Assembly (NCBI GenBank): GCA_963783045.1
Contig: CAWAMD010000005.1
Span: 62,001-126,000, forward strand
Source of the DNA: CAWAMD01 sp963783045
GTDB lineage: Bacteria > Actinomycetota > Nitriliruptoria > Nitriliruptorales > Nitriliruptoraceae
Direction: 5' to 3'
Length of the DNA: 64,000 bases
Positions 55,759 through 64,000 of the stretch are shown here, in pieces (positions within the stretch are counted from its first letter, which is position 1; every line of letters begins with the position of its first letter). Made by a program: the position numbers and the translations under genes. A model generated the notes under the pieces. It was not told where the DNA came from, did no database searches, and saw only the letters and a list, made by a program, of their open reading frames with translations.

Positions 55759-57960
55759 ATGTCGCTTATTCATGGGAGCTCCTCTACGAGGCGGGTTCTC
55801 CTTGGCACGATCACACTCACCTTCGTCGCCGCGTCGTTCGTCGGAATGGTGTCGTCGGTGGCGGTTGGAGCGCCGTTCTACGGGGTGGGTCGACCGGATG
55901 CGGCGGACACGGGGGTGCCGTCGGGGGTCCAGCTGCGCCGGTCGGGGTCGATCACGGTGACCCAGGATGGGGCGGTGATCGAGGGGCTGGATGTCGATGG
56001 GACCATCACCGTCAAGGCGGACAACGTCACGATCCGGAACACCCGGGTGTCTGCGGGGGATCCGGCGACCAATACCGGGCCCATCACCTACATGGGGGAT
56101 GCGACCCGGCTGATCTTCACGGTGTCGGGGACCCGTAACACGCTGATCGACCATGTGGAGCTGGACGGGCGTGGGGACTCGCGCACGATGGGGCTGGTGG
56201 GCGCGTCGGTGACGGTGCGCAACAGCGACATCCACGGGACCGGGGACGGGATCAAGCTTGGTGCGCAGTCGGTGTATGAGCACAACTACATCCACGATCT
56301 GTCGCGCAACGGCAACCAGCACTCCGACGGGATGCAGCTCACGGGTGGCTCGAACATCGTGATCCGGAACAACACCATCGACTGGACCGCGGGGTTGAAC
56401 TCGGCGATCATGCTCAAGGCCGACTTCGCGCCCATCCGCAACGTCCAGGTCGTGGACAACTTCCTCTCGGGCGGGCAGTTCACCCTCGAGGTCATCGGCA
56501 CCAAAGAGGCGACGAACCAGCCGGGACACCGCGACACGCCCTATCCGGCATCCGATGTGGTCGTGCGCGGCAACACGTTTGACCACGACTACCACTTTGG
56601 GCATTTCATGCGCGACGGCAACGTCAGCGCCCTCACGTGGGAGAGCAACGTCTGGCAGGACGGCCGTTCCGTTGGTCCGAACGATCATGAGGCGCCGATC
56701 GACGACGGCGGTCCCGGTCCGGCGGCCCAATCATCGCCGTCGCCGTCCCCCTCGCCCACGGACTCGCCTTCCCCCAGCCAGTCGCCAAAGGCGCCGGATG
56801 CCTCGCCGATCCCATCGCCGACCCCCTCTCGACCCGGTGACGGAGCGACGGAGTCCGAGGCGGCGAGCCCCTCCCCGTCACCATCACCCAACCCCGCCCC
56901 CTCGCCATCGCCGGTGGTGACACGGCCGCGGCCGGTGGGTCCGTCACGGACGTATCCTGAGCGCGCTCCGGGAGACATCCGCCCGGCAGGGCCCGAGGCC
57001 CCCCCGAGCGGCGGCAATTCCTCCGGTGCGGGCAGTGTGGTTCGTCTGGCGGGTCCGAACCGGGTGTTGACGGCGGCGAAGCTGTCGGAGGCGGCGTACA
57101 AGCAGTCGTGGGGTGTGGTGATCGCGCGGGCGGATGCGTATGCGGATGCGTTGGCGGCGGCGCCGTTGGCGGCACAGCGTGGGATGCCGTTGCTGTTGAC
57201 CTTCCCCGACCGGCTCGACGACTCGGTGGTGCGTGAGGTCCGGCGGGTGGGTGCGACCAAGGCGCTGATCGTGGGTGGCCCGTCGGCGGTCTCGCCGCAG
57301 GTCGAGCGGCAGCTGCGCGGGCTGGGGCTGGACGTCCGGCGGATCGCCGGCTCGGACCGGTTCGACACGGCCCGGGCGGTCGCGTCGGTGATGCCGGCCA
57401 CCGACGAGGTGTTCGTGGCACAGGGCGTGTCGGACAACCCGTCGCAGGGCTGGCCGGACGCGCTGAGTGCTTCCGCGTTGGCGAGCGCGTCGTCTGCGCC
57501 GCTGCTGCTGGTGCCTACCGACGGGGTGCCGGCACCGACCCTGCAGGAGCTCAAGCGGCACAAGACGGCCACGATCGTGGGCGGGACCAGGGCGGTGTCG
57601 CCGGCGACCGAGCGGGCCATCGGCGCGCGGGTCGGCAAGGTGTCCCGGATCGCGGGTCGTGACCGTTACGAGACCTCGGTCGCGGTGGCGCAGACGATGT
57701 CGCAGCGGGGGTTGGACTCGGACACGCTGGTGCTGGCCTCGGGTGACAACTGGCCGGATGGGCTGGTTGCCGGGGCGGCTGCCGGCAAGAAGCATGCGCT
57801 GTTCCTGCTGGTGCCCGGTGAGCGTCCCGAGGTCTCGCCCGCAACCTTCGACTGGATGAAGGCCCGGGCGCCCAAGACCAAGCATGTCGTGCTGGTCGGC
57901 GGCGACAAGGCCATCAACCGCAACAGCGAACGGCACGTCCGCCGCGCCATGAACAACTGA
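55759..57960 (+). CDS. Secreted beta-helix protein B with three CWB2 repeats
   Basis: 733 residues; ATG 55759 has AAGGA nine bases upstream. Order: signal peptide (about 1-36, VLLGTITLTFVAASFVGM), right-handed beta-helix (about 37-300) nearly identical to protein A, a Ser/Pro-rich linker (about 313-420) and three cell-wall-binding type 2 repeats (about 427-733). The CWB2 part shows VVRLAGPNRVLTAAKLSEAA, YADALAAAPLAAQRGMPLLL and ALIVGGPSAVSPQVERQL, and related second and third units. CWB2 triplets hold proteins non-covalently to anionic wall polymers, so B presents a sugar-binding or lyase-like helix on the surface. Confidence 0.86.
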   Translation: MSLIHGSSSTRRVLLGTITLTFVAASFVGMVSSVAVGAPFYGVGRPDAADTGVPSGVQLRRSGSITVTQDGAVIEGLDVDGTITVKADNVTIRNTRVSAGDPATNTGPITYMGDATRLIFTVSGTRNTLIDHVELDGRGDSRTMGLVGASVTVRNSDIHGTGDGIKLGAQSVYEHNYIHDLSRNGNQHSDGMQLTGGSNIVIRNNTIDWTAGLNSAIMLKADFAPIRNVQVVDNFLSGGQFTLEVIGTKEATNQPGHRDTPYPASDVVVRGNTFDHDYHFGHFMRDGNVSALTWESNVWQDGRSVGPNDHEAPIDDGGPGPAAQSSPSPSPSPTDSPSPSQSPKAPDASPIPSPTPSRPGDGATESEAASPSPSPSPNPAPSPSPVVTRPRPVGPSRTYPERAPGDIRPAGPEAPPSGGNSSGAGSVVRLAGPNRVLTAAKLSEAAYKQSWGVVIARADAYADALAAAPLAAQRGMPLLLTFPDRLDDSVVREVRRVGATKALIVGGPSAVSPQVERQLRGLGLDVRRIAGSDRFDTARAVASVMPATDEVFVAQGVSDNPSQGWPDALSASALASASSAPLLLVPTDGVPAPTLQELKRHKTATIVGGTRAVSPATERAIGARVGKVSRIAGRDRYETSVAVAQTMSQRGLDSDTLVLASGDNWPDGLVAGAAAGKKHALFLLVPGERPEVSPATFDWMKARAPKTKHVVLVGGDKAINRNSERHVRRAMNN
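55849..56501 (+). repeat. Beta-helix DNA block shared with gene A (and partly C)
   Basis: The block matches 43315-43967 at a constant offset of 12,534 with very few differences, silent positions included; gene C carries a more diverged copy (about 58420-58975). Identity fades on both sides, in the signal peptide and in the end of the helix. Such sharp boundaries suggest recent duplication or gene conversion. Confidence 0.8.
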
Positions 57961-57965
57961 CCGAT
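57020..57965 (+). repeat. CWB2 DNA block, nearly identical to 59282-60227
   Basis: About 946 bases match the end of gene C at offset 2,262 with only a handful of differences (for example CGG/CAG at 57241, giving R/Q). The match starts sharply at the end of the linker and stops a few bases after the stop codon. Confidence 0.85.
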
Positions 57966-57977
57966 ACCGCATCCCAT

Positions 57978-58009
57978 CTGGCGGGCGCGCCTCACGGTGC
58001 GCCCGCCAG
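57978..58009. terminator. Hairpin after beta-helix gene B
   Basis: CTGGCGGGCGC (57978-57988) pairs with GCGCCCGCCAG (57999-58009), an 11-bp stem with a ten-base loop, 18 bases past the stop codon. No T-run follows. Confidence 0.7.
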
Positions 58010-58101
58010 CCGCGTGCACGGAGGCCACTGTCCAATTGTGCAGGGGACTAGGCTGCGCCCCCCGCGGTCAGGCCAGCGCCTGTAGTGCGTGACTGTCAAT
58101 C

Positions 58102-58146
58102 CTGACTAGTTATTTCAGGTGGAAATTCAATAGTTGGGTCACTCTT
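58102..58146 (+). promoter_or_regulatory. AT-rich upstream element, copy 2 (before beta-helix gene C)
   Basis: CTGACTAGT at 58102-58110, then an AT-rich tract with ATTCAAT and TGG.TCACT.TT, matching copy 1. It ends about 95 bases before the ATG of gene C. The region outside the element is not alike between B and C, so the element itself seems to be kept. Confidence 0.55.
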
Positions 58147-58241
58147 GGTCCTTTGGGCATCACTCTGGCGAACCGATGTCGTTACACAGGGCAGTGATAC
58201 GCGCACTCGATGTGCCCCCCACATCTCACTGGAGGAAAGCG

Positions 58242-60222
58242 ATGTCATTCGCTCCCGTCGTCCGTTGGTTGAAGGGCCTGTGGCTCAGCTTGCTGGTGCT
58301 TGGCCTGCTAGCGGGGTCCGTGATCGTCTCGGCGTCGTCCGCATCTGGAGCGTCCTACTACGGGGACGGACGCCCCGACAAGTCCGACACGGGCGTGCCC
58401 CACGGAACGAAGCTGCGCCGGTCGGGGTCGATCACTGTGACCCAGGACGGGGCGGTGATCGAGGGGCTGGATGTCGATGGGACCATCACCGTCAAGGCGG
58501 ACAACGTCACGATCCGGAACACCCGGGTGTCTGCCGGGGATCCCAAGACCAACAACAAGGAGATCACCTACATGGGGGACGCGACCCGGCTGATCTTCAC
58601 CGAGTCGGGGACCAGCAACACGCTGATCGACCATGTGGAGCTGGACGGGCGTGGGGACTCGCGCACGATGGGGCTGGTCGGGCGCGTCAGTGACGGTGCG
58701 CAACAGCGACATCCACGGGACCGGGGACGGGATCAAGCTTGGTGCGCAGTCGGTGTATGAGCACAACTACATCCACGATCTGTCGCGCAACGGCAACCAG
58801 CACTCCGACGGGATGCAGCTCACGGGTGGCTCGAACATCGTGATCCGGAACAACACCATCGACTGGACCGCGGGGTTGAACTCGGCGATCATGCTCAAGG
58901 CCGACTTCGCGCCCATCCGCAACGTCCAGGTCGTGGACAACTTCCTCTCGGGCGGGCAGTTCACCCTCGAGGTCTTCGGAAAGTATGACCAAGCAGACAA
59001 GAAGGGGCACCGCGACACGCCCTATCCGATCGACGACGTGACGGTGAGCGGCAACACGTTCGACCACGACTACAACTACGGCCACTACAGCCAGCATGGC
59101 GAGGTCCACAAGGTCACGTGGTCCCGAAACGCCTGGCAGGATGGCAGCCCCTGCGAGCCGGGCGATCAGGAGCCCCCCAAGAAGGGCCAGGGGCCCAAGC
59201 ACAACGCGGGTCACTCGAAGGGTGATCAGCAAGCTTCGGGCCAGCCAGCCGCTTCGCCGGCGACTTCTCCGGCGGGGCCGTCCTCCGGTGCGGGCAGTGT
59301 GGTTCGTCTGGCGGGTCCGAACCGGGTGTTGACGGCGGCGAAGCTGTCGGAGGCGGCGTACAAGCAGTCGTGGGGTGTGGTGATCGCGCGGGCGGATGCG
59401 TATGCGGATGCGTTGGCGGCGGCGCCGTTGGCGGCACAGCGTGGGATGCCGTTGCTGTTGACCTTCCCCGACCAGCTCGACGACTCGGTGGTGCGTGAGG
59501 TCCGGCGGGTGGGTGCGACCAAGGCGCTGATCGTGGGTGGCCCGTCGGCGGTCTCGCCGCAGGTCGAGCGGCAGCTGCGCGGGCTGGGGCTGGACGTCCG
59601 GCGGATCGCCGGCTCGGACCGGTTCGACACGGCCCGGGCGGTCGCGTCGGTGATGCCGGCCACCGACGAGGTGTTCGTGGCACAGGGCGTGTCGGACAAC
59701 CCGTCGCAGGGCTGGCCGGACGCGCTGAGTGCTTCCGCGTTGGCGAGCGCGTCGTCTGCGCCGCTGCTGCTGGTGCCTACCGACGGGGTGCCGGCACCGA
59801 CCCTGCAGGAGCTCAAGCGGCACAAGACGGCCACGATCGTGGGCGGGACCAGGGCGGTGTCGCCGGCGACCGAGCGGGCCATCGGCGCGCGGGTCGGCAA
59901 GGTGTCCCGGATCGCGGGTCGTGACCGTTACGAGACCTCGGTCGCGGTGGCGCAGACGATGTCGCAGCGCGGGTTGGACTCGGACACGCTGGTGCTGGCC
60001 TCGGGTGACAACTGGCCGGATGGGCTGGTTGCCGGGGCGGCTGCCGGCAAGAAGCATGCGCTGTTCCTGCTGGTGCCCGGGGAGCGTCCCGAGGTCTCGC
60101 CCGCAACCTTCGACTGGATGAAGGCCCGGGCGCCCAAGACCAAGCATGTCGTGCTGGTCGGCGGCGACAAGGCCATCAACCGCAACAGCGAACGGCACGT
60201 CCGCCGCGCCATGAACAACTGA
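58242..60222 (+). CDS. Secreted beta-helix protein C with three CWB2 repeats (frameshifted in this assembly)
   Basis: About 659 residues after repair; ATG 58242 has GGAGG seven bases upstream. Signal peptide WLSLLVLGLLAGSVIVSASS, a beta-helix diverged from A and B at its start (SYYGDGRPDKSDTGVPHG) and then close to them, a short Lys/Gly/Ala/Pro linker (about 30-50 residues, much shorter than in B) and CWB2 repeats almost identical to B. At c58679 an extra base breaks the frame: A and B read CTGGTGGGCGCGTC where C reads CTGGTCGGGCGCGTC. The comparison with two paralogues shows directly that it is a one-base insertion, either an assembly error or a recent mutation. Confidence 0.84.
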
Positions 60223-60241
60223 CCGAACAGACCCGACACAC

Positions 60242-60269
60242 GATGGGCGCGCCACACGGCGCGCCCATC
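60242..60269. terminator. Hairpin after beta-helix gene C
   Basis: GATGGGCGCGCC (60242-60253), loop ACAC, GGCGCGCCCATC (60258-60269): a perfect 12-bp stem with a four-base loop, 20 bases after the stop. It lies between two convergent genes and could serve both. Confidence 0.75.
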
Positions 60270-60334
60270 AGCTTGCGCAGGCCGCGTTGGCGAAGGAGGA
60301 CGTCCGTGCAGCGGGTGCATCTGGGCCATCGAGG

Positions 60335-61285
60335 CTACGGGTGCGTCTCGAGTGGGCTGGTGGCGTCGTCGCCGCCGGCACCCCAGTCGGCGTCGTCGTA
60401 GAAGCGGCAGGCGACAGGCTCCGTGATGGTCCTGATGCGGTGTGCATCGGCGGGGGAAAGCCTCCTGAGCCAGGACTGGGTGTTCGCAGCACTGTCCCGA
60501 TGCAGCTGGTGAAGCACCCCGTCCGGAGCATCGACCGGATTCTGTCCGCTGGTGTATCGGCGCACGCCTTCTGCAACGGCGCTGTTCCAGGGTAGGGACA
60601 GCTGCTCGTAGAGAAGCCGCAGGCGAGGGAGCGCCTGGTTCGAGAGGTCTTCGTGGGTCGCGACGATCCAATCGGGGTTGCGGTCGGCGTAGTTCGTCAG
60701 AACCGAGTAGAGGGCGGTCCAGACCAGCGCGGCGGTCTCCACCACGTCGTGGGACCGACGGAAGTCATCCTCGAATTCCGCGAGGTGCTCACGCATGAGG
60801 GCGGGCTGGTCAAGGAAGTTGTCGAAGTCGAACGTCCACCCCATTCGCAGCAGGCTCGCCGTGAACGCTGCGGGATGCCGGACCAGCACAACGACGTCCA
60901 GGTCGAAGTGCTGGGCCAGCCACTCCGACGACATTGCGGCGATGGGGTCTTTGATGACCAGGCGCGGGTGGGCCCACGGAGCGAGATAGCGCGCAGCATC
61001 CCGCAGCAGGTAGCGACGCCGGAGGACGCCCACGGCCCGACCGTCCAGGACGCGCCGGAAGGCCCGTAGGGCCTCCTCTTGAGGGAGATCGGGCCCGTAG
61101 GCAAACCACTGCTTCGCGTGCCCGCCGAGTCCGTAGTTCCGCCTGCCGGGGTTGAAGGGCTCCAGCGGGACGAGGAAGGTCTCGTCGGCGAGCGAGAGCA
61201 TGGTTCCAAGCCACGTGGTGCCTGACCGGTGGGCGCCGGTTACGAGTATCGGTCTCTGCTCGTGGCCTGTGTCGCGCTGCTTCAT
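60335..61285 (-). CDS. Sulfotransferase 4 (PAPS-dependent)
   Basis: 316 residues from ATG 61285 with AGGA seven bases upstream. The PAPS loop is ILVTGAHRSGTTWLGTMLSL and the later segment DLDVVVLVRHPAAFTASLLR. Its sequence is of the kind found in bacterial Stf0/Sulfotransfer_3-like proteins (FLVPLEPFNPGRRN, LVIKDPIAAMSSEWLA). It is distinct from the three other sulfotransferases here. It is convergent with gene C and upstream of the SLH protein gene's 3' end, separated from it by about 90 bases. Confidence 0.86.
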   Translation of the reverse strand: MKQRDTGHEQRPILVTGAHRSGTTWLGTMLSLADETFLVPLEPFNPGRRNYGLGGHAKQWFAYGPDLPQEEALRAFRRVLDGRAVGVLRRRYLLRDAARYLAPWAHPRLVIKDPIAAMSSEWLAQHFDLDVVVLVRHPAAFTASLLRMGWTFDFDNFLDQPALMREHLAEFEDDFRRSHDVVETAALVWTALYSVLTNYADRNPDWIVATHEDLSNQALPRLRLLYEQLSLPWNSAVAEGVRRYTSGQNPVDAPDGVLHQLHRDSAANTQSWLRRLSPADAHRIRTITEPVACRFYDDADWGAGGDDATSPLETHP

Positions 61286-61373
61286 CGCCGTTCCTGCCAA
61301 GTGGTCCGGTGGTGCATGAGGCGGGGTTCACCGAAAGCTCGGGGCGGGTGCTGGGCACCCGCCCCGGCGACCG

Positions 61374-64000
61374 TCAGCTCGGCAGCTGTGCCGAGCCGTC
61401 ACGGACCAGCAGCTGGAGCAGGTTCGCCAGGAAGGACGACATCTGGCCGCGGCTCACGGACGCACCGGGTGCGAACGTGTCGCTCGTCACGCCAGAAGCG
61501 ATGCCCGCCGCCGCCAGCCGCTCGATCGCGTCGCGGTGGACGCTCTTCGCGACATCGGCGAACCTGTTGCCGCCGGCCGGAAGGACGTTGCCGGTGATCC
61601 GCTGGAACACGTTGCTGATCATCGTCGCCATCTGAGCACGGGTCACGAGCTCGCCGGGTCCATAGGTGTCCGTTCCGGTCCCGGACACGATGCCCAGCTC
61701 GGCGAGCTGCGAGATCGCGTACTGGTGCACGCTGCCGCTGATGTCCCGGAAGACGATCTCCGGTGCCTGCGGCAGCGTGACGCCGGCTGCCTTCAGCAGG
61801 TTCACGAGGAAGCTCGCCATCTGCGCCCGGGTCACCGGCGCGCCGGGCCCGAAGAGCGACGCGCTGATCCCGCGAGCGACGCCCCACCAGGCGATGCAGC
61901 GGATGTTGTTGCGGTGCACCGTGGTCCCGATGTCCGAGAACGACACCGTCCCGATGCCCGCCGCCGGGCAGGCGGTCTGTGCCACCCCGATGTTCCACTG
62001 GCTGGCGTGGCTGGTCCGAACCTCGAAGATCACGTCGTCGCTGCCGGCCACCGGCTGCTGGACGACGCACGGGTCGGGAGAGGCGCCGGTCGCACCGGAA
62101 GTGCAGGCGGCGACCGGGACCCCGTCACGGAAGATGGCGACGACGCCGCTGTCGGGAAGGAGCGAGCCGTCGACCCGGAAGCGGATGACGAGCGGGTTCT
62201 CCGCAGTCGCGGCCGGGGCCGTCACGTCGACCTGCACGCCGAGCAGCTGGAAGCCAGCAGGTGCGGTGCCCGTCGGCGTGGACGACTCGGTGATGTCCAC
62301 CGTGCCGCCGTTCGGCGAGGTGACGCTCGTGATGATCGGGTTGGCGGCGTCGGCCTCGGTGCCCGCCGTGCTCAGCGTGCCGCCGGAGGACACGGTGCTC
62401 GAGGCTGTCGTGGTCGATGGGGTCGGCGGGGGAGGCGTGCCACCGCCACCGCCACCACCACCCCCGCCAGAGGTCGGTTCCGGGTTGACGGTGATGGTCA
62501 CCGTGTCGGGGGTGGTGTCGGTGCCGTCGTTGGCCTCGAGCTGGAGGACGTAGTCGCCGGCGGCGGAGAAGGTCGCGGTGGTGTCCACGGCGGAGGCGTC
62601 GGCGAAGGTGACCGTGCCGGGGCCGGAGCTCTTGGTCCAGGTGGTGGTGAGCGGGTCGCTATCGGCATCGTTGACGGTGCCGTCGAGGGCGACGCTGTTG
62701 GTGGGCAGGGTGATCGCGGCATCCGGCCCGGCGTCGACGGTCGGTGCCGTGTTGCCCGGCGTCGGTTCCGGGTTGACGGTGATGGTCACCGTGTCGGGGG
62801 TGGTGTCGGTGCCGTCGTTGGCCTCGAGCTGGAGGACGTAGTCGCCGGCGGCGGAGAAGGTCGCGGTGGTGTCCACGGCGGAGGCGTCGGCGAAGGTGAC
62901 CGTGCCGGGGCCGGAGCTCTTGGTCCAGGTGGTGGTGAGCGGGTCGCTGTCGGCATCGTTGACGGTGCCGTCGAGGGCGACGCTGTTGGTGGGCAGGGTG
63001 ATCGCGGCATCCGGCCCGGCGTCGACGGTCGGTGCCGTGTTGCCCGGGGGAGTGGAGGCGAGAGGCGTCACCGTTACGTCGCCGAAGGTCACGTCGGTGT
63101 AGTGGGCGACCAGCAGGAGGCTGCCGTGCGTCAGCGTCGCGGCGTCCGTCCCCGCCTGCGTGTCCTCGACGTTCCATGTCGTCGGCTGGTCGGCCCCCTG
63201 CGCCCACGACTTCAGGGAGTACTTCACGTCACCGTTCGCGAGGTTCTCGACCCTCATCTTGAGGTTGAATGTCGTCCCAAGCGGATACTTGGGCGCGGTG
63301 TCCGATCCGACGACGCTCGCGTTGCTGTTCATCATCTGGAGGAAGCCACCGGCCGAGCCGAAGCGGTACCAGCCCAGCGCTCCGAGCGGTGTGAACCCGA
63401 AGAACGGCTGCTCGCAGGGACCCGTGCTCGACAGCGTGCAGTTGGCCGTGCCGGCCTTGTCGTAATGGCCGTTCCAGTGCTGGATGAACCCAACGGCGGG
63501 CTGCCCAGAACCGCTCGGGGGTGTCACGGTCTGGTGCACCGTTATCGGTGCCGTGACCTCGTAGCTGCCCCAGCTCTGCTCGCCGATGGCAAGTAGCCGG
63601 TCGTAGCCGGTCTCCGCGGTGCGGACGCCGCCGCCGGCAATCTGCCACTTGCCGTCCACGACCTGGACGGCCTTCTGCAGGTCGCCGCCCGGCAGGCTGC
63701 CCCAGTCGACCGAGTCGGGGAGCGGCCACGTACCTGACTGGTTGTAGGAGAACGTGACCGTCTTGTTCGCCGTGTTGTGGAGCGCGTCATCGATCGAGAG
63801 CTCGACGGTGTTCGTCCCGTTGACCAGCGAGGACAGGGGGATGTCCAGGTTGAAGTCCCCGGCGGCGGCGAGGCGGTTCCCGTTCGGGCCGATCGAGAAC
63901 GGCATCGCCGTGCCGCCGCCGTTCAGCGTGTAGCTGCCTGACGTGGGGTCCAGGCCGTTCGGGTCGCTGATGTTGCCGAGGATGTTGATCCAGGGCTGCG
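61374..64000 (-). CDS. Large surface protein with LamG-like, PKD and three SLH domains (partial)
   Basis: At least 875 residues; the 5' end is beyond the right edge (the frame is open to base 64000). In order from the visible start: an end of a Big/cadherin-like domain (IPLSSLVNGTNTVELSIDDA), a LamG-like sandwich (WGSYEVTAPITVHQTVTPPS, GALGWYRFGSAGGFLQMMNS), two almost identical 96-residue PKD/REJ-type domains (NTAPTVDAGPDAAITLPTNS), a Gly-Pro-Thr linker with ten glycines, a domain with GTAPAGFQLLGVQVDVTAPA, and three C-terminal SLH repeats (FSDIGTTVHRNNIRCIAWWG, FRDISGSVHQYAISQLAELG, FADVAKSVHRDAIERLAAAG). SLH repeats bind pyruvylated or other secondary wall polymers. Two-domain carbohydrate binding fits the neighbouring polysaccharide locus. 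Confidence 0.84.
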   Translation of the reverse strand, partial: QPWINILGNISDPNGLDPTSGSYTLNGGGTAMPFSIGPNGNRLAAAGDFNLDIPLSSLVNGTNTVELSIDDALHNTANKTVTFSYNQSGTWPLPDSVDWGSLPGGDLQKAVQVVDGKWQIAGGGVRTAETGYDRLLAIGEQSWGSYEVTAPITVHQTVTPPSGSGQPAVGFIQHWNGHYDKAGTANCTLSSTGPCEQPFFGFTPLGALGWYRFGSAGGFLQMMNSNASVVGSDTAPKYPLGTTFNLKMRVENLANGDVKYSLKSWAQGADQPTTWNVEDTQAGTDAATLTHGSLLLVAHYTDVTFGDVTVTPLASTPPGNTAPTVDAGPDAAITLPTNSVALDGTVNDADSDPLTTTWTKSSGPGTVTFADASAVDTTATFSAAGDYVLQLEANDGTDTTPDTVTITVNPEPTPGNTAPTVDAGPDAAITLPTNSVALDGTVNDADSDPLTTTWTKSSGPGTVTFADASAVDTTATFSAAGDYVLQLEANDGTDTTPDTVTITVNPEPTSGGGGGGGGGGTPPPPTPSTTTASSTVSSGGTLSTAGTEADAANPIITSVTSPNGGTVDITESSTPTGTAPAGFQLLGVQVDVTAPAATAENPLVIRFRVDGSLLPDSGVVAIFRDGVPVAACTSGATGASPDPCVVQQPVAGSDDVIFEVRTSHASQWNIGVAQTACPAAGIGTVSFSDIGTTVHRNNIRCIAWWGVARGISASLFGPGAPVTRAQMASFLVNLLKAAGVTLPQAPEIVFRDISGSVHQYAISQLAELGIVSGTGTDTYGPGELVTRAQMATMISNVFQRITGNVLPAGGNRFADVAKSVHRDAIERLAAAGIASGVTSDTFAPGASVSRGQMSSFLANLLQLLVRDGSAQLPS
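62473..63048. repeat. Two tandem 288-bp units (PKD-type domains)
   Basis: Units at 62473-62760 and 62761-63048 differ at very few positions (for example CTATCGG versus CTGTCGG). Each encodes one complete 96-residue domain, so domain number could vary by unequal recombination. Confidence 0.85.

Noticed and set aside
43228..60222. A prophage or transposon explaining the duplicated blocks of genes A, B and C
   Set aside because: No transposase, integrase, terminal repeats or target duplications are visible; the matches follow protein modules.

Overview
The window is a very GC-rich chromosomal segment (about 70% G+C by eye) from a member of the Actinomycetota. GTG starts, ATGA/GTGA start-stop overlaps, a decaprenylphosphoryl-arabinose cassette, Ku/LigD-type end joining, CWB2 and SLH surface proteins and an LAATG-type sorting signal all fit. 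CWB2 and SLH proteins together hint at a deep lineage such as Nitriliruptoria, but that is inference. I saw no tRNA, rRNA, CRISPR array, insertion sequence or prophage.

Layout, left part (1-31 kb, mostly housekeeping): a partial sphingosine-1-phosphate-lyase-like PLP enzyme and a GPH-type transporter; a repeat-rich gap with two hairpins; an operon herA - sbcD/mre11 - sbcC/rad50 - nurA (2.4-9.1 kb), the gene order known from archaeal end-resection operons; a sensor kinase; a DUF4185 protein; ubiA-dprE1-dprE2, which make the arabinose donor of the cell wall; a split non-homologous end-joining set (ligase, Ku, polymerase domain); a HAD phosphatase, a PQQ-type sugar dehydrogenase, a cold-shock protein, type IIA topoisomerase subunits A and B, MscS, a conserved unknown protein and an NrtR-like Nudix regulator.

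Right part (30.8-64 kb): a large locus for making, exporting and displaying a surface polysaccharide. It has an initiating sugar-phosphate transferase, at least five glycosyltransferases, nucleotide-sugar SDR enzymes, a fused Gfo/Idh-SDR protein, an RmlC-like epimerase, Wzx flippase, Wzy polymerase/ligase, Wzz chain-length protein, a DUF4012 protein, an AsnB-type amidotransferase and four separate sulfotransferases. The product is therefore probably a sulfated, perhaps amidated, polysaccharide. Interleaved are three mosaic beta-helix proteins (one membrane-anchored, two with CWB2 repeats), a Ser/Pro stalk protein with an LAATG signal and an SLH/PKD protein.

The most striking unexplained signal is a dyad, GGGACA-NN-TGTCCC, found seven times, only in the intergenic gaps of the polysaccharide locus (33.5-55.5 kb), 35-150 bp upstream of the starts of its divergent transcription units. 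It looks like the operator of a dedicated regulon.

At least thirteen single-base frameshifts interrupt otherwise intact genes, including a topoisomerase subunit. Most are explained by one extra or missing base, so the assembly probably carries residual indel errors; coordinates of those genes below span the whole repaired reading frame.
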